From positions 558,001 through 622,000 of the forward strand of contig NZ_NEVK01000004.1 in the NCBI RefSeq assembly GCF_002261265.1: a DNA stretch of 64,000 nucleotides, written 5' to 3'. Positions 25,185 through 32,898 of this stretch are shown here, in pieces (within the stretch, counting starts at the first letter, position 1; each line of letters starts with the position of its first letter). The translations under genes and the position numbers were made by a program. The notes beneath the pieces were generated by a model, which was not told the DNA's origin, did no database searches, and was given only the letters and a program-made list of their open reading frames with translations. Source of the DNA: Bordetella genomosp. 7. Lineage in GTDB: Bacteria; Pseudomonadota; Gammaproteobacteria; Burkholderiales; Burkholderiaceae_B.

Positions 25185-26594
25185 CTACCAGCTGATTACC
25201 TTGCCCGGATTGAGGATATTGTGAGGATCCAGGGCATGCTTGATGCTGCGCATAAGGGCCAGCGCATCGGGGCCGTGCTCATCTGCCATGAATTGCATCT
25301 TGTGCAGGCCGATGCCGTGTTCGCCCGTGCACGTGCCGTCGGCGGCGATCGCGCGCCGCACCAAATTGTGATTTATGGTTTCAGACTCTTGCCATTCTGC
25401 TTCGCTGTCGGGATCCAGCAACATCAGTACGTGGAAATTGCCGTCGCCCACGTGACCGACGATGGTGTAGGGAAAGCTGGCCTGTTCAAGTTCGTCGACG
25501 GTTTCCCGCACGCAATCCGCCAGCCGGGAAATGGGCACGCAGACGTCGGTCGTGCTGGCGCGGCAACCGGGCCGCAGCTGCAGCCCCGCGAAGTAGGCAT
25601 TGTGCCGCGCCGTCCAGAGCCGGTTGCGGTCTTCGGGACGCTCGGCCCACTCGAAATCCATGCCGCCGTGGTCGGCCGTGATGCTCTGCACCAGTGCGGC
25701 CTGCTCTTGCACGCCCGCAGGGCTGCCGTGGAACTCGAACACCAGCATGGGCGATTCGCGCAGGTTCAGCTTGCTGTGCAGATTGACCGCGCGCACCGCG
25801 GCCGTATCCATGAATTCCACCCGGGCCACGGGCACGCCCATCTGGATGATCTCGATGACGCTCATGACGGCCTCATCGAGCACCGGAAAGTTGCAAACCG
25901 CTGCGGACACTGCCTCGGGCTGCGGATACAGGCGCACGGTTACCTCGGTGATGATGCCCAGCGTGCCTTCGCTGCCCACGAACAGGCGGGTAAGGTCGTA
26001 GCCTGCCGATGACTTGCGCGCCCGGCTCGAAGTGCGGATGACGCGACCGTCGGCAGTGACCACCGTCAGCGACACGACGTTCTCGCGCATGGTGCCGTAC
26101 CGTACCGCGTTGGTGCCCGATGCCCGCGTCGCGGCCATGCCGCCCAGGCTGGCGTCGGCGCCCGGGTCGATGGGAAAGAACAAGCCGGTATCGCGGATCT
26201 GCTCGTTGAGTTGCTTGCGTGTCACCCCGGCCTGTACCGTGGCGGTCAGGTCTTCGGCATTGACGGCCAGCAGCTGGTTCATGCGCGACAGGTCCAGGCT
26301 GATACCGCCCTGGATGGCCAGCAGATGGCCTTCCAGCGATGACCCGGCGCCGTAGGGAATGAGCGGCACGCGATGCTCATTGCAAAGGCGGGCCACCGCC
26401 GCCACCTCTTCGGTGGTTTCGGCAAACACCACAGCATCGGGCAGCATGGGCGGATACGGCGATTCGTCGCGCCCATGATGCTCGCGCACGGCGTGCGACA
26501 CAGAAAGGCGGTCAGCGAACTGCGCGCGCAGGGCATCCAGGCATGAAGAAGGAACCGGGCGGCGCAGGGTTTCGGCTGTGGCGGGTGCATTCAT
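25185..26594 (-). CDS. FAD-linked D-lactate / D-2-hydroxyacid dehydrogenase
   Basis: The 469-residue protein is a paralogue of GlcD with the same two-domain plan: LIPYGAGSSLEGHLLAIQGG, PGADASLGGMAATRASGTNAVRYG, VGHVGDGNFHVLMLLD and CTGEHGIGLHKM. The GSSLEGH and ATRASGTNAVRYGTM wording fits the eukaryote-like D-lactate dehydrogenase (cytochrome) group rather than GlcD. It lies 87 bp upstream of glcD on the same strand and could feed electrons from another 2-hydroxyacid to the same chain. Confidence 0.88.
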   Translation of the reverse strand: MNAPATAETLRRPVPSSCLDALRAQFADRLSVSHAVREHHGRDESPYPPMLPDAVVFAETTEEVAAVARLCNEHRVPLIPYGAGSSLEGHLLAIQGGISLDLSRMNQLLAVNAEDLTATVQAGVTRKQLNEQIRDTGLFFPIDPGADASLGGMAATRASGTNAVRYGTMRENVVSLTVVTADGRVIRTSSRARKSSAGYDLTRLFVGSEGTLGIITEVTVRLYPQPEAVSAAVCNFPVLDEAVMSVIEIIQMGVPVARVEFMDTAAVRAVNLHSKLNLRESPMLVFEFHGSPAGVQEQAALVQSITADHGGMDFEWAERPEDRNRLWTARHNAYFAGLQLRPGCRASTTDVCVPISRLADCVRETVDELEQASFPYTIVGHVGDGNFHVLMLLDPDSEAEWQESETINHNLVRRAIAADGTCTGEHGIGLHKMQFMADEHGPDALALMRSIKHALDPHNILNPGKVISW

Positions 26595-26697
26595 GGCGAC
26601 ATCAACGCAGGAAAGATTTGGAACCTTCCATTCTACGCCGCCCGCAGCCTGGCGGCCGCCTGTGGCTGGCGCCGTGGCCGTGCCCGCCCCCGTGCGC

Positions 26698-27771
26698 CTA
26701 TTTGCCGGCGGTGGCCAGCACCCGGCGCCGCTCTTTCACGGCGCGGGCCAGCCGTTCCAGCACCTGCACCGAAGCGTCCCAATCGATGCAGCCGTCGGTG
26801 ATGCTCTGGCCGTAGACCAGCGGTTCCCCCGGCAGCATATCCTGCCGCCCCCCTACCAGGTGGCTCTCTACCATCAGGCCGACAATGCGTGCATCACCGG
26901 CCTCGACCTGGCGCGCCACGTCGTCGGCCACCAGCGGCTGATTCTCGGGCTTCTTGCTGCTGTTGGCGTGGCTGGCGTCGATCATGACGCGCTGCGCCAA
27001 CCCCGACTTGGCCATTTCCTGGCATGCCGCCGAGACACTGGCCGCATCGTAGTTGGGCGCCTTGCCGCCGCGCAGGATCACGTGGCAGTCTTCATTGCCA
27101 GCCGTTGCGACAATGGCAGAGTGCCCGCCCTTGGTCACCGAAAGAAAATGATGCGGCTGCGACGCGGCCTTGATCGCATCGACGGCGATCTTCACATTGC
27201 CGTCGGTGCCGTTCTTGAAACCCACCGGACACGACAGCCCGGAAGCCAGCTCGCGATGAACCTGGCTTTCGGTCGTGCGCGCCCCGATGGCGCCCCAGGA
27301 CACCAGGTCAGCGATGTACTGCGGGGTGATCATGTCCAGGAACTCGCAGCCGGCGGGCAGCCCCTGCGTGTTGATGTCCAGCAGCAGCTCGCGGGCCACC
27401 CGGATACCGCGGTTGATGTCGAAACTGCCGTCCAGCGCCGGGTCGTTGATGAGCCCCTTCCATCCCACCGTGGTGCGCGGCTTCTCGAAGTACACCCGCA
27501 TCACGATTTCGAGTTCGCCGAGCAGGCGGTCGCGCACTGGCTTCAGGCGCGATGCGTACTCGAGGGCCGCACGGGTATCGTGAATAGAACAAGGGCCGAT
27601 GACGACAATCAGGCGGTCGTCCATGCCGTGCAAGATGCGGTGCATGCCCTGGCGCGCCTGGAAAACGGTTTCGGATGCCTGCTGGGTGCAGGGAAACTCG
27701 CGCATGACGTGCGACGGCGGGTTCAGTTCTTTGATTTCGCGAATGCGTAAGTCGTCGGTATTGTGCGACAC
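26698..27771 (-). CDS. aroG: 3-deoxy-7-phosphoheptulonate synthase (DAHP synthase, class I)
   Basis: This enzyme joins phosphoenolpyruvate and erythrose 4-phosphate, the first step of the shikimate pathway. The 357-residue protein has VVIGPCSIHDTRAALEYA, RVYFEKPRTTVGWKG, GARTTESQVHRELASG, VGFKNGTDGN and MIDASHANSSKK, as in AroF/AroG/AroH enzymes. The start is GTG at 27771 (MSHNTDDLRIREI) with GGAG upstream; longer in-frame starts read through the terminator stem. Upstream lie an intrinsic terminator and a Phe/Tyr-rich leader peptide, so transcription is probably controlled by attenuation. The allosteric class (Phe or Tyr sensitive) cannot be assigned with certainty. Confidence 0.94.
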   Translation of the reverse strand: MSHNTDDLRIREIKELNPPSHVMREFPCTQQASETVFQARQGMHRILHGMDDRLIVVIGPCSIHDTRAALEYASRLKPVRDRLLGELEIVMRVYFEKPRTTVGWKGLINDPALDGSFDINRGIRVARELLLDINTQGLPAGCEFLDMITPQYIADLVSWGAIGARTTESQVHRELASGLSCPVGFKNGTDGNVKIAVDAIKAASQPHHFLSVTKGGHSAIVATAGNEDCHVILRGGKAPNYDAASVSAACQEMAKSGLAQRVMIDASHANSSKKPENQPLVADDVARQVEAGDARIVGLMVESHLVGGRQDMLPGEPLVYGQSITDGCIDWDASVQVLERLARAVKERRRVLATAGK

Positions 27772-27808
27772 GGTAAAGCTCCTGGATGACCCGCCAGGCT
27801 GACGGCAC

Positions 27809-27840
27809 AAAAAAGCCGCCAGGGTGCTGGCGGCTTTTTT
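27809..27840 (-). terminator. attenuator terminator in the aroG leader
   Basis: A 14-bp perfect stem (27809-27822 with 27827-27840; GC core GCCGCCAG/CTGGCGGC) with a GGTG-side tetraloop ends in six T residues on the minus strand, 37 bp before the aroG GTG. It therefore sits between promoter and gene. An upstream leader segment (27883-27890, read GCTGGCGG on the minus strand) can pair with CCGCCAGC of the terminator's first arm, providing an antiterminator. The stem is symmetrical, so it could also stop plus-strand transcripts, though no plus gene ends here. Confidence 0.85.
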
Positions 27841-27859
27841 GAGGGATTCGGTACGAACT

Positions 27860-27943
27860 TCAGGTTGAGCGTGCCCCTTCCTCCGCCAGCGGCTTCAGAA
27901 ACCCAAAAAAATAAAAATAAAAAGCGGGGGACGCGAATTTCAT
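27860..27943 (-). CDS. aromatic amino-acid leader peptide of aroG (27 aa)
   Basis: The ATG at 27943 opens 27 codons ending in TGA at 27860. The peptide contains the run FYFYFFGF (residues 8-15); in total six Phe and two Tyr among 27 residues, with no Trp. Its second half overlaps the segment that can pair with the terminator at 27809. This is the design of pheA/pheST-type leader peptides, where ribosome stalling at scarce Phe/Tyr codons favours the antiterminator. The Shine-Dalgarno sequence is weak (TAGAG, about 12 nt upstream). The sequence is AT-rich only across the aromatic codons, in a GC-rich genome. Confidence 0.82.
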   Translation of the reverse strand: MKFASPAFYFYFFGFLKPLAEEGARST

Positions 27944-28028
27944 AGCGGCAAACTCTAGCACATAGTTTTTCGGCCGTCCACGGTTTTCTGGCTGCGGAAC
28001 CCGGCCGGCAGCCAGCCATCCAACCCTC

Positions 28029-28589
28029 ATGACTGCTCGACTCACCAGATTGTCCTGGCTCTGGCGCGCAACAAAGCGCCTGGCCCTGCTCGTGGCGCTG
28101 GGCGCCCTGGCCTGGTGGGGCTGGCCCCGCCTGCCCGACGGCTGGCGCGCGCCCTGGCACATCGTCAGGTTGAGTCTCCAGCCCGCGCCCACCGCCCTGC
28201 CCGTCCCGGTGGCCGGGGTCGCGCCACAGCAACTGGCCGACACCTGGGGCGCGTCCCGTGGCGCCGATCGCCGCCACGAGGGCATCGACATATTCGCGCC
28301 GCGCGGCACGCCGGTGCTGTCAGCCACAGAGGGCGTGGTAACGCGCCTGGACACCACGCCCATAGGCGGCAAGGTCGCGTGGGTGCTGGGCCCGGGCAGG
28401 CAGATGCACTATTACGCGCACCTGGACGGCTACGCGGCCGCCGCCCCGGGCAAACTGGTGGCGCCGGGCGAGCCGCTGGGCTACGTCGGCAACAGCGGCA
28501 ACGCGCGCGGCACACCGCCGCATCTGCATTACGGCATATATCAATCGGGCGGCGCCATCAATCCGTACCCCCTGCTGCGCGCCCCTTGA
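28029..28589 (+). CDS. M23 (LytM-like) peptidase, membrane-anchored
   Basis: The 186-residue protein has one N-terminal membrane segment (about 17-33) and a periplasmic M23 domain. Zinc ligands are seen in RRHEGIDIFAPRGTPV (HxxxD), MHYYAHLDGY and PPHLHYGIYQ. All catalytic residues appear present, so it is probably an active peptidoglycan endopeptidase rather than a NlpD/EnvC-type activator. It is followed after 47 bp by a FecR-domain gene on the same strand. Confidence 0.85.
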   Translation: MTARLTRLSWLWRATKRLALLVALGALAWWGWPRLPDGWRAPWHIVRLSLQPAPTALPVPVAGVAPQQLADTWGASRGADRRHEGIDIFAPRGTPVLSATEGVVTRLDTTPIGGKVAWVLGPGRQMHYYAHLDGYAAAAPGKLVAPGEPLGYVGNSGNARGTPPHLHYGIYQSGGAINPYPLLRAP

Positions 28590-28636
28590 TCCGCCCGGGC
28601 GCTACACTCTTGGTTCCCAGGACAACACCGAACGAT

Positions 28637-29206
28637 ATGGCCACCGAGGTATGGACTCGCACGCGGCGCTGGCTGACGATAGGCGCCGGCGTCGTGCTGT
28701 TGGGGCTGGCGCTGTTATTTACCGCCAGTTGGGTCATGCGCGACACGTCGCCCCAGTACAGCACGCAGGCGCGCACGGGCAGCGGCGAACTGCTCAAGCT
28801 GACGCTGCCCGACGATTCCACCGTGGCGCTCAACCGCAATACCGCCCTGGCCGTCGCGTATTTTTCCCGGCGGCGTCGCATCGCGCTGGGCAGCGGCGAG
28901 GCATTTTTCCATGTGCGCTGGCAGCGCCGCGCCGCCTTTGAAGTGAGCAACGGCCCGGACACCATTGAAATCGTCGGCACCCGCGTTCCCGTGCCGGATA
29001 CCCGATTCAATGTTCGGGCAACCCCCGACGCCTTGCAAGTGCAAGTACAGGCCGGAACCGTAAGGGTGCAGACCCCGGCGGCCGGCCCGCGCGATTATGT
29101 GGAACTGCACGCCGGCGACAGCCTGACACTGTGGCGTGACCAGCGGCCGCATGAACTGGCGCGGGTCGACCCGGCCAGCGTAGGCGGCTGGCTCGGCGCA
29201 CCCTGA
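28637..29206 (+). CDS. orphan FecR-domain membrane protein
   Basis: The 189-residue protein has a short cytoplasmic N-terminus, one membrane helix (about 13-35) and a periplasmic FecR domain. Typical phrases are LKLTLPDDSTVALNRNTALAVAY, IALGSGEAFFHV and VEIV-like strands ending in RFNVRATPDALQVQVQAGTVRV. A classical FecR has an N-terminal anti-sigma region of about 80 residues; here it is missing, and no ECF sigma or TonB receptor gene is adjacent. A sensor or structural role with the neighbouring M23 peptidase is a guess. Confidence 0.78.
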   Translation: MATEVWTRTRRWLTIGAGVVLLGLALLFTASWVMRDTSPQYSTQARTGSGELLKLTLPDDSTVALNRNTALAVAYFSRRRRIALGSGEAFFHVRWQRRAAFEVSNGPDTIEIVGTRVPVPDTRFNVRATPDALQVQVQAGTVRVQTPAAGPRDYVELHAGDSLTLWRDQRPHELARVDPASVGGWLGAP

Positions 29207-29221
29207 TGCCCGGCCGGGCGC

Positions 29222-30682
29222 TCAGCCTGTGCCGCCCACCGTCAGGCCATCCATGCGCACGGTCGGCATCCCCACGCCCACGGGCACGCTCTGGCCGTCC
29301 TTGCCGCAGGTGCCCACGCCCGAATCGAGCTGCAGGTCGTTGCCGATCAGGCTGACGCGGTTCATCGCGTCGGGGCCATTGCCGATCAGCGTGGCTCCCT
29401 TGACGGGATAGGTCACCTTGCCGTTCTCGATCATGTAGGCCTCGGAAGCCGAAAACACGAACTTGCCGTTCGTGATATCGACCTGGCCGCCGCCGAAGTT
29501 GGCCGCGTACAGGCCGCGCTTGACCGAGGCGATGATTTCCTGCGGCGGCGTGTCGCCCGCCAGCATGTAGGTGTTGGTCATGCGGGGCATGGGAAGATGC
29601 GCGAACGACTCACGGCGCCCGTTGCCGGTGGCCGCCGTCTTCATCAACCGCGCATTCAGCGTATCTTGCATATAGCCGCGCAAAATGCCGTCTTCGATCA
29701 GCACATTGCACTGCGTGGCATTGCCTTCGTCGTCGATATTCAGCGAACCGCGACGATCGGGCAAAGTTCCGTCGTCGATGACGGTAACGCCCTTGGACGC
29801 CACCCGTTGGCCTATGCGCCCCGAAAAAATACTGGACCCTTTACGGTTGAAATCGCCCTCCAGGCCGTGCCCCACCGCTTCGTGCAGCAAGATGCCCGGC
29901 CAGCCCGACCCCAGCACCACCGTCATTTCACCGGCGGGCGCAGGCCGGGCCTCGAGATTGACCATGGCCTCGTGTACCGCGCGCTCGACATAGCCCTGCA
30001 GAATTTCGTCGGAAAAATAATCGAGGCCCAGGCGCCCGCCGCCGCCGGCATGGCCCATCTCGCGACGCCCGTTGCGCTCGGCGATCACGGTCAGCGACAG
30101 CCGCACCAGCGGACGCACATCGGCCGCCAGCCGCCCATCGCTGCCGGCCACGAGCACTACGTCGTATTCGGCGCCGAGCCCGGCCATCACCTGGATGACG
30201 TGCGGGTCGCGCGCGCGCGCCATGCGCTCGACGCGCTCGAGCAGCGCCACTTTTTCGGGCGCGGTCAGGGTCGACAGCGGGTCGATGTCCGCATACAGGC
30301 TGCGGCCTGAAACAGGCGGCACCTGCGCGGCCACCTTCACCTTGCCCGCGCCCCGCCGTGCAATGCCCCGCACCGCATGGGCCGAGGACAGCAGCGCGTC
30401 CGGCGACAGCGAATCGGAATAGGCAAAGGCGGTTTTCTCGCCGCTGATGGCGCGCACGCCCACGCCCTGCCCGATGGAAAAACTGCCGGTCTTGACGATG
30501 CCTTCTTCGAGGCTCCAGCCTTCGCTGCGCGTGTACTGGAAATACAGGTCGGCATAGTCGACCTTGTGGGTGAAAATCTCGCCCAGGGCCCGGGCCAGGT
30601 GCGCTTCGTCCAGACCCCAGGGGTCGAGCAGCAGTGACTTGGCAGTGGCCAGGGATTGAATATCAGGATCTATCAGGTTCAT
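29222..30682 (-). CDS. tldD: metalloprotease TldD
   Basis: TldD (486 aa) works with TldE/PmbA as a zinc protease that cleaves unfolded peptides and matures peptide antibiotics such as microcin B17. The HExxxH metal motif is in [17 protein letters not shown]. The conserved [19 protein letters not shown] and [30 protein letters not shown] blocks are intact. It follows the nitrilase gene by 18 bp. The partner tldE is not in the window. Confidence 0.95.
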   Translation of the reverse strand: MNLIDPDIQSLATAKSLLLDPWGLDEAHLARALGEIFTHKVDYADLYFQYTRSEGWSLEEGIVKTGSFSIGQGVGVRAISGEKTAFAYSDSLSPDALLSSAHAVRGIARRGAGKVKVAAQVPPVSGRSLYADIDPLSTLTAPEKVALLERVERMARARDPHVIQVMAGLGAEYDVVLVAGSDGRLAADVRPLVRLSLTVIAERNGRREMGHAGGGGRLGLDYFSDEILQGYVERAVHEAMVNLEARPAPAGEMTVVLGSGWPGILLHEAVGHGLEGDFNRKGSSIFSGRIGQRVASKGVTVIDDGTLPDRRGSLNIDDEGNATQCNVLIEDGILRGYMQDTLNARLMKTAATGNGRRESFAHLPMPRMTNTYMLAGDTPPQEIIASVKRGLYAANFGGGQVDITNGKFVFSASEAYMIENGKVTYPVKGATLIGNGPDAMNRVSLIGNDLQLDSGVGTCGKDGQSVPVGVGMPTVRMDGLTVGGTG

Positions 30683-30700
30683 TAAATGTTGTCTCTGTGT

Positions 30701-31519
30701 CTACAGGACGCGATGGCGCAGCGCGGGCAGCAAGGCCCGCACTTGCGCCAGACGCTCAGCCTCTATGGTACCGCTGACCACGCCCGGCCCCTCTGGCAAT
30801 ACGTCGATAATTTCGCCCCAGGGGTCGATCAGCATCGAATGGCCCCAGGTACGGCGGCCATTGGGGTGGCGGCCGCCCTGGGCGGCAGCGAGCACATAAC
30901 ATTGGTTTTCAATGGCGCGCGCGCGCAGCAATAATTCCCAGTGCGCTTTACCGGTGGTATAGGTAAATGCCGCGGGCACCAGAATCAGGTCCACTTGCCC
31001 CAACGCCCGATACAGCTCGGGAAAGCGCAGGTCGTAACACACCGACAAACCCACCCGCCCCCACGGCGCATCGAAAGCCCGTACCGTGTCACCCGGACGG
31101 ATCGCGATGGACTCGTCGTACGCTTCGTTGCCGCGCTTGAAATTGAATAAATGGATCTTGTCATAGCGAGCCGCCGGCTGACCGTCCGGGCCGTATACAA
31201 ACGTCGTATTGAATACGCGGCCGGGATCCGGGCACGCCAGCGGTAAGGTTCCCCCCGCCAGCCATACCTGATGGCGGCGCGCCTGTGCTGCAAGAAAGTC
31301 CTGGACGGGCCCGGCGCCGGGTTCTTCTTTGATTTCAAGCTTTTGCAGGTCGCCATGGCCCATGAAGCAGAAATATTCGGGCAAGGAAACCAGGCGCGCC
31401 CCGGCGGCGGCGGCCTTCTCGATTAATTCGGCGGCTTGCGCAAGATTATCCTGCACATTGGGCGTGGAAATCATCTGAATTGCGGCCACATGCGTCGAAT
31501 TCGAGCCAGAATTACCCAT
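30701..31519 (-). CDS. carbon-nitrogen hydrolase (Nit1-like amidase)
   Basis: The 272-residue protein has the nitrilase triad E48 (SLPEYFCFMG), K121 (RYDKIHLFNF) and C161 (LSVCYDLRFPELYR). These phrases match the Nit1/YafV-like branch that hydrolyses omega-amides such as deaminated glutathione. ATG 31519 (MGNSGSN) is chosen for its GAGGG ribosome site. The nit-tldD order is conserved in beta- and gamma-proteobacteria, often with yhdP upstream; here yhdP is not next door and an H-NS gene is divergent instead. Confidence 0.9.
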   Translation of the reverse strand: MGNSGSNSTHVAAIQMISTPNVQDNLAQAAELIEKAAAAGARLVSLPEYFCFMGHGDLQKLEIKEEPGAGPVQDFLAAQARRHQVWLAGGTLPLACPDPGRVFNTTFVYGPDGQPAARYDKIHLFNFKRGNEAYDESIAIRPGDTVRAFDAPWGRVGLSVCYDLRFPELYRALGQVDLILVPAAFTYTTGKAHWELLLRARAIENQCYVLAAAQGGRHPNGRRTWGHSMLIDPWGEIIDVLPEGPGVVSGTIEAERLAQVRALLPALRHRVL

Positions 31520-31553
31520 ATTTAGACCCTCTGCCAAATTAAAAACAGCGCAC

Positions 31554-31617
31554 CATAATGTTCGCCACATATGAACTTCTGTATTATGTGCGTAATGCCG
31601 CAACTTCGAACATTATG
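31554..31617. promoter_or_regulatory. 11-bp inverted repeat between nit and the H-NS gene
   Basis: CATAATGTTCG (31554-31564) and CGAACATTATG (31607-31617) are perfect reverse complements separated by 42 bp, in an AT-rich region between the divergent starts at 31519 and 31660. The spacing is about four helical turns plus the arms, suggesting cooperative binding or looping. Candidate promoter elements such as TATATA (31631-31636) lie just downstream. Confidence 0.55.
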
Positions 31618-31659
31618 CGGCGCCATTTCGTATATACCCAATAAATCCCAGGACACCAC

Positions 31660-32019
31660 ATGGCCCGAGAAAGCTATTCCGCCTTGCAAGCAAAGATAGA
31701 AAGAGAAATCAACAAATTGCAAAAAAAAGCCGAAGCTTTGCAGAATAAGCGGCGCAAACCGGTAATCGCGTCAATCATTACGTCCATGCGCGAATACAAT
31801 ATTACCCCTGAAGAAATTGCGTTGGCCTTTAATAAAGGCGTCAAGGCGCCGCGCGGCGCCAGCGCACGCAAGGCGGCTCCCGCCAAGCGTCAGGTGGCGC
31901 CCAAATATCGCCACCCCGAAACCGGCGAAACCTGGAGCGGCCGCGGCAAGCCCCCGCGCTGGTTGACGGCCGAAGAGGCCGCGGGCCGCACCCGCGAGGC
32001 CTTTCTTATTGCCGATTAA
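31660..32019 (+). CDS. H-NS family nucleoid-associated protein
   Basis: The 119-residue protein has an N-terminal coiled-coil oligomerisation region (about 5-50: YSALQAKIEREINKLQKKAEALQNKRR) and a basic linker rich in Ala/Lys. The C-terminal DNA-binding domain is KYRHPETGETWSGRGKPPRWL. This is the compact beta-proteobacterial H-NS type (as in Bordetella BpH3), which silences AT-rich and foreign DNA. RBS CAGGA precedes the ATG. Its AT-rich upstream region with a long inverted repeat hints at autoregulation. Confidence 0.92.
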   Translation: MARESYSALQAKIEREINKLQKKAEALQNKRRKPVIASIITSMREYNITPEEIALAFNKGVKAPRGASARKAAPAKRQVAPKYRHPETGETWSGRGKPPRWLTAEEAAGRTREAFLIAD

Positions 32020-32122
32020 CGGCGGCGCAACGGCCCGGCATTGCCTGCAAGAGCCACCGGCGGCGCCCACGCCGCCGGTTTCAGCACGGTAACGTAACAG
32101 AACGCGGATATAACGCGACGCC

Positions 32123-32755
32123 CTAGCGCCCCGACGGGTATTCAACCTGACGCTCCGAGCCATTATTACCCGGAAAACCGTCGAAAATCGCGCGTGCCAG
32201 GTACGGCATGGTGCGCACCAGGTCTTCCTGCCCAGTCACGATATAAGCCGACGCCCGATATACTTCGGCGCCGCCCCGGGCGGTATCGGTTATCTGCACG
32301 CTGAGCCGGTTGCGATAGGCCACGGCGGGCACGTCTACCCAATCGGGGCCCCAATAGCCCACGCCCGGCCCCCACCAGCGGGGCCCGTAAAATCCGCCGA
32401 ACCCGCCATAGAAATATGGATCGTAGGCGCGGCGCACCATCACCTGAGTCTGCTGCGCCCCATATTCGAACGACACATGAAAACGCGCTTTCTGGCCCGG
32501 TTGAGCCTCGACCAGACCGGTGGGCCCGATGCTTGCCCGCAGCGCGTCTTGATAGGTCTGGTATTCAAGGTTGCCGGCCTGTCCTGGCGTGGCGTCCACG
32601 AATTTATAGGTCTGGCCTTCGACCCCGGCCGGCCATTGCTGGAAGGACGTCACCCGCGCCTGCACCGTGGGCGCGGCGCATCCGCTTAGCAAACCCGCCG
32701 ACAAAACCAAAGCCAAGGCGGCCCAGCGCCACATTTTCGACCAGATTGCTGACAT
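32123..32755 (-). CDS. DUF4136 family lipoprotein
   Basis: The 210-residue precursor has a signal peptide with lipobox LSGC (Cys26). The mature part holds YKFVDATPGQAGNLEYQTYQ, the DUF4136 opening, and a Gly/Tyr/Phe/Trp-rich central patch (YDPYFYGGFGGFYGPRWWGPG) followed by beta strands. RBS GGGAGAAG precedes the ATG at 32755. DUF4136 proteins are envelope lipoproteins of unknown role. Confidence 0.8.
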   Translation of the reverse strand: MSAIWSKMWRWAALALVLSAGLLSGCAAPTVQARVTSFQQWPAGVEGQTYKFVDATPGQAGNLEYQTYQDALRASIGPTGLVEAQPGQKARFHVSFEYGAQQTQVMVRRAYDPYFYGGFGGFYGPRWWGPGVGYWGPDWVDVPAVAYRNRLSVQITDTARGGAEVYRASAYIVTGQEDLVRTMPYLARAIFDGFPGNNGSERQVEYPSGR

Positions 32756-32898
32756 GATGCTTCTCCCAGGGCGCCTATCGTACGCAAGTTTCGACCGCGC
32801 CGGGGCCCGAAAGTTTTCAACGGGATATTTCTGCCGGCCATCGAGCACATAGCGTGCCACTACAATACGCCATTGCCTATTCTGGACTGATTCCGCGC

